This document shows, piece after piece, positions 10,722 through 24,900 of a DNA stretch of 64,000 nt. Each line of letters starts with the position of its first letter. Position 1 is the first letter of the stretch. The notes under the pieces are model-generated. The model made no database searches and had not been told where the DNA came from. It saw only the letters and a program-made list of their open reading frames with translations. The DNA is from Trachythela sp. YZ-2020 (taxonomy: Eukaryota > Cnidaria > Anthozoa > Malacalcyonacea > Clavulariidae). The DNA is taken from positions 896,001 to 960,000 of the forward strand of contig JADLSH010000379.1 of the NCBI GenBank assembly GCA_016169945.1, read 5' to 3'. The translations under genes and the position numbers were made by a program.

Positions 10722-11341
10722 TACCGGGTGGGGCAAAAAAAGTACGACTGTTCGATTTAGTATAACTTAAAAACTAAAAGAGCTATTACACTTAAACAAG
10801 TGCTGTGCATTCAGCGATGTCTAACTTAAATGTTGATATATGCCATGTGCATTTTCATGCAATATTGACCGAGATAGCTGCGTTTAAACATGAGTAAACA
10901 TTTTTGGAAGTGTCGAGAATTAGCTAAAAATGGCCTATTAAATAATTTGATAACCATTAGCATTTTACGCAAGTATTCGTTTCAATGAAGTGAAGTTGAA
11001 GTTAGAAGGCCAAATGTTAGAATAAAAGAGCATATCTATTCAAGAAACATTTCTAACTTCAACTTCACTTCATTTAAAAAATACTTACGATAAAATGATA
11101 AAGGTTATCAAATTAGTTTAATAGGCCGTTTTTAGCTATAATTCTCGACACTTCCAAAAGTGTTTAGTCAAGTTTAAACGCAGCTATCTCAGTCAATATT
11201 GCATGAAAATGCACATGGCATATATCAAAATTTAAGTTAGACATCGCTGAATGCAAAGAATCTTGTGTAAGTGTAATAGCTCTTTTAGTTTTTAAGTTAT
11301 ACTAAATCAAACAGGCGTACTTTTTTTTGCCCCACCCGGTA
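10722..11341. mobile_element. Large palindromic TA-flanked element, copy A
   Basis: It begins TACCGGGTGGGGCAAAAA and ends with the inverted copy TTTTTGCCCCACCCGGTA. Each half is about 300 bp and nearly complementary to the other, with a short unique centre near 11010-11045 (GGCCAAATGTTAGAAT...). It has no coding capacity. TA at both outer ends suggests a Tc1/mariner-type foldback MITE. Confidence 0.85.
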
Positions 11342-11837
11342 CATATTCTTCTAAATTGATTACAATAATATTACATGAATTTATTTAAAAATGTTCCAGT
11401 CGCACTAAAATTATTGCTGATGATATAGCTCTATATATTATTTGAATCATGTGATACCTATATATGGCTTAATACTGCTCACTTGAAAACCACCCAAGAT
11501 AACTCGCTCCTTTAGCCACACCGATCACAAAACATATTTCTCATCGACAGCTACACGCAAATCTTTGGCAGTTTGACAAAAGGTCCGCAAGTCATGAGCA
11601 CAAGTTATCCATAATATTTTTTACTGCACCCATACTGTTTTGAGTCCACCTTGAATCGCCATTTTGTAATTGGATAGATGGTTCCAAATGGTTTCAGGCA
11701 ATGGTTTTGATCAACTGTTACCAAATATCAAACATATTTCCGGTACTGTGATTTAAGTAAATGAATGCAATCCCCATGCAGATCGACACTCCAGTCTAAC
11801 ATATAGTCCATCTATAAAAGTCGTAACGTTGTTTCTG

Positions 11838-12100
11838 ATATACTCAAGGGATGACGTAGTCGTCCAACAAAGTATCAACACAGATACACTTACGGTAAAT
11901 TATTCTCGTCATCTCTATTCAAAGCATGATTCATATTTATGTGCCACGTTTCAAGGTAACCCTCAATCGTTATGGTCAAAGGCATTGCCTGAAAGCGTGG
12001 TATATAAATGAATCATTATACTTTCAATAGAGATGACGGTTGCTATTTGCCACAAGAGCATCTCCTCCATCTTGGCCGATGATGTCATCCCTCGAGTATA
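11838..12100. repeat. Foldback segment between the two palindromes
   Basis: The outer arms TATACTCAAGGGATGAC (about 11839) and GTCATCCCTCGAGTATA (about 12084-12100) are inverted. Inner arms of about 50 bp around TCGTCATCTCTATTCAAAGC and its partner at about 12005-12045 also pair. The right arm ends exactly where copy B of the large palindrome starts. Confidence 0.65.
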
Positions 12101-12705
12101 CCGGGTGGGGCAAAAAAAAGTACGACTGATTTAGTATAACTTAAAAACTAAACGAGCTATTACACTTAAACAAGTTTCTTTGCATTCAGCGATGTCTAAC
12201 TTAAATTTTGATATATGCCATGTGCATTTTCATGCAATATTGACTGAGATAGCTGCGTTTAAACGTGACTAAACACTTTTGGAACTGTCGAGAATTAGCT
12301 AAAAACGGCCTATTAAACTAATCTGATAACCGTTACCATTTTATTGTAAGTATTATTTAAATGGAGTGAAGTTAAAGTTAGAAATGTTTCTTGAATAGAT
12401 ATGCTCTTTTATTCTAACATTTGGCCTTCTAACTTCAACTTCACTTCATTGAAACGAATACTTGCTAATGGTTATCAAATTATTTAATAGGCCATTTTTA
12501 GCTAATTCTCGACACTTCCAAAAATGTTTACTCAGGTTTAAACGCAGCTATCTCAGTCAATATTGCATGAAAATGCACATGGCACATATCAAATTTTACG
12601 TTAGACATCGCTGAATGCAAAGCAACTTGTTTAAGTGTTTTAGCTCTTTTAGTTTTTAAGTTATACTAAATCAAACAGTCGTACTTTTTATTGCCCCACC
12701 CGGTA
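12099..12705. mobile_element. Large palindromic TA-flanked element, copy B
   Basis: Same family as 10722-11341, with the same CCGGGTGGGGCAAAA ends. The unique centre (about 12385-12430) is the reverse complement of that in copy A, so the two copies lie in opposite orientation about 760 bp apart. It lies just beyond the 3' end of VPS8. Confidence 0.85.
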
Positions 12706-12966
12706 TAAGAAGCTATGGTGCGACTTTAGATCATCCCTGATGAAGACAGTTCAAGACACTGGACCGAAGTGTTGAAACGTTGAGTCGTGAATGTAATATG
12801 TTCGGGGATTACTTTCTTTACTTAAACCAGAGTATCGTAACATGTCTGATATTAAGTCATCTCCGCAGGCAAAATCTGATGTTATATCTGGTTGCCATGA
12901 ACTCAAACCTCAATCCACCCAAACATATAGATCAGTGTGTGTAATACGATAGATACGTCTCACCTG

Positions 12967-15900
12967 TCAAGAGAACTGGGAACGAGGTGCAAGGTGCAGT
13001 TGAAATTCATCATCTTGTAATAAGTTTTTTGAAGCAAACCTTGATCTTCGGCCTCGATAAGATAATCCACTGAGGTCGCTGTCTTTTGATAACTCATTCA
13101 ACATTTTTAACTACAGCAACAAGAAAATGGAAGATTAGAGACAAGGGAAAGTACTCAAAATCGAGTGTCCAAAGAAGATCTAACCCAGCCCGAAAATGCA
13201 TTATATCTTTTGAGTAGGAAATATTACCCTCGAAGGTCCTTTGAGATGTTTTCGTAAGCGGCTTAGAGCTTCTGTTTGTTCACAACTCAGTGTGGGATTT
13301 TTCTTCGATCTCTGAAATAATATAAATTATTAGTATATACTTATGTCTGGACTAAAATGAACCGTGAATGTGGATGGTCGTCAGCCTGAAAAGAATTAAG
13401 AAAACTTCTCGATGGCCCAACTAAATTCTCCAGACAAAGGGCATTCCTTCAAAATGTCAGGAAGTATTTATAATTCATTTCCATGCTGACAAATACCTAC
13501 ACCACGGGTGACGCTGGACCCCAAATTCATGGAAGAACACACACCAGCAGTTATTAACAAATACCGTATTTACTCGATTGAGCGCCGCCCCCAATTGAGC
13601 GCCGCATTTGAGATCAATTTTTTTTAAAGAGCGCCGCCCCCGAATGAGCGCCGCACTAAACAAAAAAAACACCGCCGCCGTCAAAATGACATTTAGTGAC
13701 AAAGACATTTAAATATTTTTTATTTTATTATTTTATTGTTTGTTATTCTTGTTATAATGATTTTTTTTTAAGCCGCTTTGAGCCCCGCCCGCCTTGCCCC
13801 CCCCGCCCGCATGCGCATCTGCTCTGAAAGAAGCCGCGGCGCCCAAAGCACTCAAACGGTAAGTATGTATCTTTGTATTTTGCATTACTTGTGGATTTTC
13901 TGGGACTGCCGTGGGTACGCACTCCTCATCTTGCAGAAATAGTCAGCACTCCCCCCACTCCCCCCCTTATACACCCCAATACAATCAGCATCAACAAGTG
14001 AATAATTTATGGAATTTTCGACTGAAAAGCTGCGCCTCTTTATCAGTTGACACTGAATCCGCTCTTGGTATTTTACTTCAAATGTTCGTCTCACATTTAC
14101 CTCTGTTTGTGTTGATTCTGATGGTTGGTCATCTGAAGAATTACCCCGACGTGTGATATTTTTCTTCGAACATACCGGACATGACCAGTTCGTGTTCTCA
14201 CCAAATTCACTTCTCAGACATTCTGTGTGACAACAGTGTTGACATCTGAAAAACGAACGAGCATTAGATGAACCGAAGAAGTGAGTACACTTATTGTCTA
14301 TAATGTATAGAAATACCCTGTCTATATGGACTATTCAAGAATGCTTAGGCCAAAAAAAATATTCTGTTTTTGGTCAGTGGGTTTGTGCAGAATTGACGCG
14401 GCGTAGTTAATAAGCGCTTTTTCGGAGAAATGGGTGAGTATTTTTATCTATTTTTTCTAAAGTGCATAGTGATTTTTTATGCTTTTAATGCTAAACTGTC
14501 ACCAAATTTGCAGGTTTAATAGAATACAATTTTTATTAAAGAGTACTTCATTTTGCAAGGATATTGATGGACGCGCGCGCTGACCAGAAACAGAAGATAT
14601 TTATTCTTGGCCTTACTCGTGCAATGGCCAAGTTACACGAGGCAATTTTTGCTGCAACTTTCAACGCAATTTCGGACACAGAGCGATGTTAAGTAAAAAG
14701 TATATTCGCAGAGAAATTGTGAGCATAAATCTCGTTCTACTTTGCCGATATTTTTCTTGCTAAACATGCCCAGAAGACAAGAAACAAATGAATGGGAAAG
14801 ATAATATCGGTGAAGTGAAACGCAGGCCATGTTCACTGTTTTTCTGTGTTTCCTGGTTGGCTAAACCTACGGAAAAAATAGCTATAGAAAACAATGCTTC
14901 CGCATCAATGTTTCCCATGCAGTTTATCCTGGGCTTAACATAAAAAAACATCAGTCCGTTACCTGAAAACAATTAGATCGCCATGTTTTGGCGCCATTTC
15001 GCCTCTCATGATAGGCCGATGACACAGTTGGCATATGGTATGCCGTGGCTTAATGCCGCGGTTTAATACACCTTTCATATGGTTCAGTGAGCGATGTAGA
15101 TCCGAGGCTAATAGATGGTTAGTTGTCGTTAATAATGTCTAAACAGAACAATATTATACAAAACCGTTACGTATTAGTCTTCGGCAGCTTGAAAATACAA
15201 GAACATTTTCACGTTTCGAGGGAAGGCGTGGATAGCTCTGTCACTTCTAAACAGTTCTCCCCAGAGGTCCAGTAAGAACCATATTTTGTTGTCAATTGTT
15301 ACTACAGGAGGTAATTGAGTAGGCGGGAAAAACCTGTGGTGTTTGGTGTAGTAAAGACTTCTCGCATGCGACTGAGGTGAAACAAGATCAAAAGAAGTTG
15401 CCCTTATGTCTTAAACCGAAAAAAGAACAGTAAAAATGATATTGAATCACCTCTTCATAACTGTACGTATCCAACATTCCCATAATTAATTCTCGTATTT
15501 CACCAAATTTTCCAGAATTGTACGTTGGGTCCTGGAAAGAACATTATGAACGTATAGAAAAACTCTCAGATATACATAGCTGGGCCAAATTGGACTGACA
15601 ATTATAAAATTTCATGTAATGAAATATAGAAACTTCAAAATGATATGAAGTTTATTTAACCTGTAGTGGACATACCTGCATAATTTTCTGTAATATCATT
15701 GGCAATGATATATGACCTGTCATACTGTTTAGAACATGGCGAGTAAGATCTTTAAATGCTGAAAATTGAATACGACAATGTTACTTTATGAGTAAGACAT
15801 AAACGAGAACAGAGCAACACAACACCACACAGCAGCCATGGATCCAGTATGATCTGATACGGGGGGGTGCTAAGCGGGTGCTGATCATGAAGCAGGGTGT

Positions 15901-18900
15901 GGCCGGCGTCCGAAGCAGGGTGAATCATCACTAAAGACATGGTCAAGGGGGTCATCTTGTCAGAAATTAGTTGAAAAATAAGATTGCCTAGATGGTCAAA
16001 AAGGCCTATCAATGGCCAGATACTTGATTTTTGTTTGATAAATGCCCTGTCAAATCCAAAATTCAGATTTGATATGGAATTTGCACCCTTCCTGCACCCC
16101 CCTTGGCCAAGCATGGGAGGGGTGCGCACCCCCCTGCACCCCCCCAGTAAATCCATCCCTGCCACACAGTACAATCACCACACAGCACAATCACCACACA
16201 GCACAATCACCACACAGCACAATCACCACACAGCACAGCACAATCACGACCACACAGCAATCACACCACACAGCACAATCCACACAACACACAATCACCA
16301 CAGCACAATCAATCACCACCACACAATCACCAAAATTACAGACAGTTGTTTTTCATTATACTGCCACTTCAAAATTATTACCTAGAAAATGGTCGCTGGT
16401 CATGTCTGAAAGTTTCCGTTGCGGTAACATGACAACTTCCAACAAGGGAAACCACAAGTTCTAAATTGAAAAACAAAACATGCATTACATAGAGAGTAAT
16501 ACATGGGTGCGCGGAAATACCAGATTTATTTCGAGTGTTGAACATGATATCTCACGAGTGAGCGCAGCGAACGAGTGAGATATCATGTTCAACACGAGAT
16601 ATCCATTTTCATAAACTTCAAAAGCGATAATTTTCACATGTGAGATTATCATAAATAATCTCACATGTGAGATTATCAGTGCTCGAAATCTCTATAAAGC
16701 ACTATACTTTATATAATAAATCAAAATCTTGAGTATATACAATAACCAGGACGAAACTAAATTTGCCTAAATTTTCTTTTCATACCTCGCGTTCATATTC
16801 ATCCATTCTCCGTGAGTTTCTCTGACACAATTGAATAATGACCAGAAGAGTCGCTTTACAAGTTGTCAGTGTCATACTCATTTCTTGAAAATATCAACAC
16901 AAAAATATTTCAAACAAAATGTCATACACAACGGTAGTATTTTCAATTCAATACATTTTCATTTTTAGACTATCTATTTTTGAAGAACAACAGTGAATAC
17001 ATATTACTCAATTCTTGGGACTCCACATTTCGACAAACTACACTAAATTTATCTATACTGGATAACTCTGTCAGTTCTAAACTGTTCTCCCTAGAGGTCC
17101 AGTAAGGGTCATCCCACCAAGAAGGTACATGCATTAACACTACGCCACCAACATCCGCAGTTTATGCCCATTCTATCATGTAGGCAGTCAAACTATCCTG
17201 TTAGCTGGCCCTCCCATTCACAGAGCTGGTGACAATACTCTTGCCTCTATTTATACCATTACCCACACACCTTTTGAATTTACTCTATTGGTGAAACCTT
17301 GATCAACATTCTTGACACATTTCTCCAACGTCTATCGATCAGAATGAAAACACAATATACGTTAAAGTTCAATTCTAAACAAAATATTTACATTGTCATC
17401 ATATAAATGAGGCTCACCTGAAGTAACAGAGTAAATGCTCCTTTGACATCACCGGATTTCTCCAATAAGTACGATGTGGCGTCGATAATATCAACCCTTT
17501 TAACAATCTGAAACAATTTTATAATGCAATGTTATAGATGAGATATAATATGACAGGACACGATACAATATATGATACAAAAAGACGCGACAAGATACAA
17601 TGCAACAACAATGCACACAACACAACACAACACAACACAACACAACACAACACAACACAACACAACACAACACGACACGACACGACACAGCACAGCACAG
17701 CACGTACTTCCACACAATTCAAAGCTCGAAAGATCCTAAACAGTACCTCTAAAGTTTCTTGCAGCCTATAATTGTTCGCACTTCGCAGATGACGATAAAC
17801 TGCCGACGGTTCAAACTCGCACATCAACTCAATAAATGTTTCATTTGTCGTCGCATCTGACGGCGGTTCAAATTTCGATAACGACGAGTCACTAATAATA
17901 ATAATATTATGTATTTAATGTACGAAGAATGCTTTCCTTGTGACTCTACAAAACACCAAAGGTTTTTCCGGGTATACAAATTCCTTTTGTACTAACTCCA
18001 GATCAATAAATGGCCCTTACTGAACCTCTAGGAAGAACAGTTTAGAACTGATAGAACTATCCAGTATAAATAAAGTTAGTTTAGTTTAGGTTTCCTCCTG
18101 TAGTAACACTGGATCAATAGGGGATTCCCTTACTGAACCTCTAGGAAGAACAGTTTAGAACTGATAGAACTATCCAGTATAAATAAAGTTAGTTTAGGTT
18201 TCCTCCTGTAGTAACACTGGATCAATAGGGGATTCCCTTACTGAACCTCTAGGGAGAACATGCAGTTTAGAACTGATAGAACTATCCAGTATAAATAAAG
18301 TTTGTTAACTATTATGATTATAATTTTTTAATAAAGGTAAGAAAGCATCAAGATACAACAACTTTACCTGATATCAAAAACACTTTTCAAAAAATTGTAA
18401 AGAATTTGCCTTTGGTCCTAAAACAACGCACACAACGTTAGATATAAGACGAGTTTTTCAACAAACATACACTGATCTTCAAAACTTACCTCTAGTTTCT
18501 GAACTGCCCACTTTAAAGAGTCAGGGAAATGAGCCATGATCATATGCGCTGTCCTGCGAGTATCAACTGCAACGAAATCCTGCGAAAGACAAACCAGATT
18601 CAAATAAATTTATAGAGAACTGCATGGGGTCGGTTGTACGAAGGCCGTTTAGCTTAAACGGTGGATAAGCCAAAATTAAATAACACTTTCACATATTTTG
18701 TGAATGACTGAGCTTAACTCTTATGCACTTAATATGTAGTTGCAAACATAATTGTTCTATTCAAGTTGAAAAATTTTAGCTGGGTTGTTCGATGAATGTG
18801 TAGACTTGATCGATATTTTCGATTTATCCATCGGATAGGCTAAACGGGCTTCGTACAACCGGCCTGTAATAGAACTGTAATAAGCAATATCATGCAGCAG

Positions 18901-21900
18901 ATGATGTTGAATCGTGAGGAAATAATGTCTTGTCATCATATGTAGTAGTCTTGTAATTAATATGAATGCGACATATAGTTTAATGTTCTTGCTCCTATAA
19001 GTGTACTATAATACTTCTGAAGTTGACCAACATATGCTGCGCCACAGAGGGCTCTGGGTACGAGATTGTCTGCTGCCATGTAATGTAACTAATGTTCACT
19101 GAAACCTATGCTGAAACCAAGCAACCTTTGATACATGAAGATAGAATTGCCCTACATCACTAACATTACACATTTTATACATAGAGTTTTTACATATTTC
19201 CACAAATACCCAGAATTTCAAATCATTATCATTATTCATTTCTTTAGAAATTCAAATACCCACCAGTAAGCTCTCCAGTACAGTTTGTTTCAGTTCAGCT
19301 CGGTCAAGATCTGTATAGGAATCATCCGTCATCTTCAGTTTAACAAACTCAAATGCTTGATGCTGAAAATAAAGATATCGAGAATAATACATGGGTGCTC
19401 GTGTTGAACATGATATCTCACGAGTGAGATATCATGTTCAACACTCGAAATAAATCTGGTATTTCCAAGCATCCATGTATTTTTATGTTTATTATATAAA
19501 GGACAGTCTTTTCAAACAAAATAAAATAAAATACCATTTTCATAAACTTCAAAAGCGATAATTTTCTTTCAGTTTTATCAGTGCTCGAAATCTCTATAAA
19601 GCACTATACTTTATATAATAAATCGACATTATTCATCTGTAGATGTAATGTTGTCACTTGGTAAGATGATGAGAATATAAATGTTCTCGACTATTTTTCA
19701 TACCTGTCTCGATTGATCCCTGAAGAAACAACTCAATACTTTGCCGTACTGACGTCTCCGAATGTACAGAATTTCACACACTTGGTAACTGGAAATAAGG
19801 TGGAACGCCATTACATCAAAGTTATGTTCGCAACAGACTTGTAGCAAGATTGTCATCATGTTGTGACAATGCTGTTACTTTGTTAAGTTGCTGAAAGTTT
19901 TAACACAATTTTTCAACAACCTGTTAGTTGCAAGATATCATCACAAGTTGTTGGAACAACTTAACATGTAACAAGTCTGTGCAGTAACCAATATTGGAAC
20001 ACGTATATTGATTGAGTCATCAACCTTGTAACAAGTTTGTCGAGTCATCAACCTTGTACGTCTATTGCGGGCCTGTTAAAGCTTATCAACAAGCTGGGAG
20101 CAAAGCATTGCCAACACAACATGACATCACCTTGTTGGCACAGCCTTGTAACAAGTCTGCAGCAGGCGTGAAAAAACATTTGTGCGTTTTTATAAAACTT
20201 AATACAGCTTTTGTAAAATGTACAATCAGTTTTAAGAAACATCCGAAACTACTCTCTTAAAATTAAAATAACATAATTAAACTATACAATCGGACAAGTA
20301 TAAAAACAGCATACAATTTTCCATTTTCAGCCAACACCAAGATTCTTTCGTCGTCAAATTGCCTCAACGCTCCAGAATCCAACAATTCCAACAGCGCCTA
20401 AATATTTATACACAAGTTTCGTAAAAAGTTTAAACATTTTTTGAAAGCTCCAGCTACATGCCAACCAACCTGTTCGCGTTCATCATGACGAACCATATCC
20501 TCGGGGTTAGACAAATATTCCAAAACCTGTAGAAATTTTAATATCATGAATCATACTCTAGTATTGTGAGCACGCGTTGTGCAACGGACTGATGTCAAAA
20601 GAGTCGGTCAACGCTCTGCCGAAAGTCGTGGGTTTTCTCCGGGCACTCCGGTTTCCTCCCACAGGGAAAGTTGACAGGGTGGGTTAGGATAAACACAGTT
20701 AAACAAGTAATATCACAATCGTTGTAAAGACAAAATAGTCTAGGCTAAGTATGTAATTAGGTAAGCGTAACACTTGATGTAAAGCGCATTTGATCATATT
20801 CACATGTAAATTTGCGCTATAGAAATGTTAATCGTTAGTTAGTCGTTAGATATGAATTTTTTGTAATACACCCTTTCGATAATTACGTCACAAATCTCTC
20901 CTTGGCATGGGAGTCTCATTCTCATGAATCGTGAGCGAATTGCATTTCTTCTTGATTCATGAAAGCGAGGATCCCAGGCCAAGGACGTATTCGTGACGTA
21001 ATTATCGAAAGAGTGTATTGGACATAAACGACAAAATTGTAAAACGTTCGTTTCTTACTTGTTCAAAGAGAACTTTGTTTAAAGAAATTCCGCTGTACTT
21101 CGCCATTTGACGTGCCATGAACGTGAAGAATGAACCAACTTGAGTTGGCTAAACAACATATTATAGGATGAATTACAATACACTCTGTATTATACTTTCC
21201 CCTCAGTCACGTGAGAAGTCAGTCCTTCCGTGTACTTTGGTTTCCACCTGAACTAATAATGGAATGGTCCTTACTGAACTTCTAGCGAGAACAGTTAAAG
21301 TTATTCAATAGAACTGAATTTGACTTAGTTCTATATATGATGTCCTCAGTATAAAACAGATAACATCTAGTTAGGATGTTGTATTACAAATCAAATGCTG
21401 CTTACAGTGAAGCCAGTCCCTTGAACCAGAACTTCAAGCAGGACATTGATAAATCTCTGCCTACCAGGAACTCCATCCAAGGCACTAAAACAAACGAAAC
21501 ATCGACAAGTGTATAACTTGTGTTGTCCAAATGGAGTCAAATCATTTGCTGAAAAATTAATTTCTGAATGTCCCAACCGGGGGATTCAATTCCCGATTGG
21601 GACATTCAGAAATTAATTTTTTAGCAAGTGATTGACTCCATTTGGACAACACAAGTTATTATTTCTACACTGCTGAGGATACCAAGTTATTCTATCGACA
21701 AGTGTATTTATCTTTTCCAGGTACAGTTCAGCCACAAACCAAGGCAGCTTATTGTAGAATAACAACCTACACTAGAATAACAACCTACACTAGAATAACA
21801 ACCTACACTGGACCAGCACATTTGAGATATCTTTTTCAGGTAGCTTAAGCTCAGATACAAACCACGACAGCTTATTGTAGAATGCTTACCCACAATCCTC

Positions 21901-24900
21901 GTCAAAATCAGCTTCTTCGAACGCCTACAAAAATAATTTATAATATATATCTAATATAAGAACGTTTTTGATTGGCTGAAAAGCGTGCTCAATAACTCGA
22001 TTGAGCACGCTAAAAAAGCGCGGGAATTTTTATTAGCAGAAATTAAACTTGTTTTCACGCAATTTTTGTGTTGTTTATATATTATAAAATAATTTTTTCA
22101 TGGTTTAGCGTGCTCAATCGAGTTATTGAGCACGCGGGAAGTTGGGAGAGCACGAAAAAGCGCGTAATTAAGATGCGACTGAGTGACAGAGTGTTGAAAA
22201 TAGCGGAATATTAGCAAGAAGACGACACTTACCAAAGATAAGACATTCAAGAACTCAGCAGTGTCAAACTCCAACAATGTTCGAATATTCGGATAAGTCT
22301 GACCTGAAACATTGACCAAGGAAAGGATAACTTTATCTATACTAGTGTATAGCTCTATCAGTTCCAAACTGTTCTCTCTAAAGGTCCAGCAAGGGTATTT
22401 CCTGATTGTTCCAGTGTTACCACAAACGAAAATCGGAGTACCCGGAGAAAACCTAGGGTGTTTGGTAGAGTCAAACTGGAAGCATTCTTCGTATATGAGC
22501 TCATTAGGATAGATCGTAATCAGAAGATAGTAGGAATCGAATATCCTCAACACATGCAGAGATGATGCACTCGCCACTTTGCCACAAACATCGAAAGTAT
22601 CTATCATTTGATTAATATAGAATGCCGTGCATAATGAAGGACCAACCGTTTGAGCTATCCATCATGCTAGTTTTTAGAAGTGTTTCTGCGACCTATTGAA
22701 GAAAAAAATGAATGTCAAAACGTGAAGTTGTACAAGCCTCTTTTAAAGACAGTTGCCGCTAGAGTTCTTTGTACTAGGGAAGAATTGCTCATATTTGCAT
22801 ACCTGTTCTCTAACCGGTTTAACCAGTTCTTCTGGTATATTTCCCACAGAGTACGCCCTGCCAGCAAAACAGCTGCTGATGTAGACAAGCAATTTGTAGC
22901 CAATTTCTTGGGTGGATTCTATAACAGATACAATAATTGATGTTACACAAACCGTCTCATTGTAAATAGCGATACAAATATATTTTATAGGTTTATTTTA
23001 AACACATTACCATTCAATGGGAGTTTAGATTCCGATGCCTCTTTTAAAATCCGCAATAGTTCCTGATAATATAGAAAATTCAAATAAAGAACGTGAACTG
23101 AATCTACGATGTCGTAGGTTGGGTAAAATGTTAACATTCAGTGGCGGAAATTTCGGTGGGGTGGGGGGGGGGGGAGGTGGTCGCCCGCCCACCTTCTCGG
23201 AAAATTGACAATTTTGTTTTGAAATTTTGACCCTAAAAAAACCTATTTTGGGTGTAAATGGGGTTGTGTTAGAAATTTGGAAGGTTTGCCCACTGAAAAC
23301 ACTGTTTTTCCGCCACTGTTAACATCCTGCATACCTCAAGTGGAGTTCCAAAATCTGCCATCCCACGGTTATAAACATAAATGACAGCGTCATACAGCTC
23401 ATATTTCCAGCATAACTTCACAGTCTGGGAGATGAAAGAAATTTATATATTATAAGTAAAAGGGTAGGGAAGGGAGGCACAGTGTCTAAGGCATGAGCAG
23501 TTTAACTTATGCAATATACAGTTGTATATTGTTGTATACTGATTATATACAAAGTAAGACGAAGGGCCTTCGCTCGAACCGTCAAAGTTCTTGAGCATAT
23601 ACATTGAATCATCTGAGATTGCCAGTTTATCTCACCTGGTCTATATCAAGATTAACTAAGTCCAGGTGAACAAGACAACGTTCAACGTCTTTTAATCTTT
23701 CCATCTTTTGATAATGACCTGGAATGCACGGCGATGTACATTAAAAAACTGTTTAACAGAGCTTCTAAGATATAAAGATGCTCTACAAAAGTTACAAATA
23801 CTTCACAATTTGATAATTACCAACAAAATCTTTCATAACAATAGGTGTGAGGGAAACAAGTCTGAAAATTAGAGAAAAAATTAAATATCGGCAATACGAG
23901 AATGCACGGCTTGTTGTTTTTAGCAGTGCAGGAATGGTAACCTCTGCTGGCCAAATGCGTCGAATCACTTGCTGAAATATTTTTTTCTGAATATCCCGAA
24001 ACCACCTACACTTAAGCTTACCTATCTTCTTCAATATAGGACTGAAGACTTTCAAGAAAAACTTCTCTGGTGATATCAACAGATGATAATTTATCATAGA
24101 TATCAGAAAACAGCAGTTCTCTAGCAACAAAGCATAAAGAAAGGAATCACGTTGACAGAAGGATCGTTACATGTTTTAAACTGCTGAATTATGTATGTAA
24201 AGTTTAGAACTTACATTCGCTCTATAGCCACACAATAGTCAATGCAAACAGGAATTCTGTCCTAGATCAACGAGAGGGTATGTCAAACGTGAGGGTTTAC
24301 ACTGCTATACAGTAAGTTGCACGGAAACGTAAAGAGCGGATTTATCTACCATGAAAATAACTATCTATTCTGAGCCAAGAAATTACTGCAACAAAACTAT
24401 ATTTCCATTTACCTTGAAATAAGATCGCAAACTTTCAACATCTGCATTTTCTGTTATCTTCCCCAACAGCTTATCAACATAGTGACGAATAAGATTTTCA
24501 ATCTAAAAATTTCGGGACGAAAGAAACTGGCTTTTAAATAGACCAACATACAAAAATTGCAGTGAGCTATGGATAAGAATCACAAAAAAATTCTATATTT
24601 ACCATACGAGCCACAGTATTCATTCTTTCTTCCTTATTTCCATACAGTCCTATATAGTGATTGTATATTATATAAGTACAAGCCTAAAAATCGTATATAT
24701 AGTAATCGTAGTGAGGTGTTGACGGCAAAATAGTCACCTCTGAGACCCTTCTGCAATATGCTGTTGTCTGATTAAAATTTCGCCTCAGATCCATGTGAGA
24801 AGACTGCACCAAACTCCGGAGGTTTTCTTTAGACCAATACTAGATGGTCCCTCTAGGGAAAACACTTTAGAACTGATAGAGCTATCCAGTATAAATAAAG

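Noticed and set aside
15984..16464. Two open frames rich in His/Thr/Ser
   Set aside because: Produced by the CACAATCACCACACAG minisatellite and a C-rich mobile element.
17500..17827. Cys/Val-rich and Asn/Thr-rich open frames
   Set aside because: CACAA microsatellite artefacts; only the VPS8 exon at about 17745-17890 is coding.
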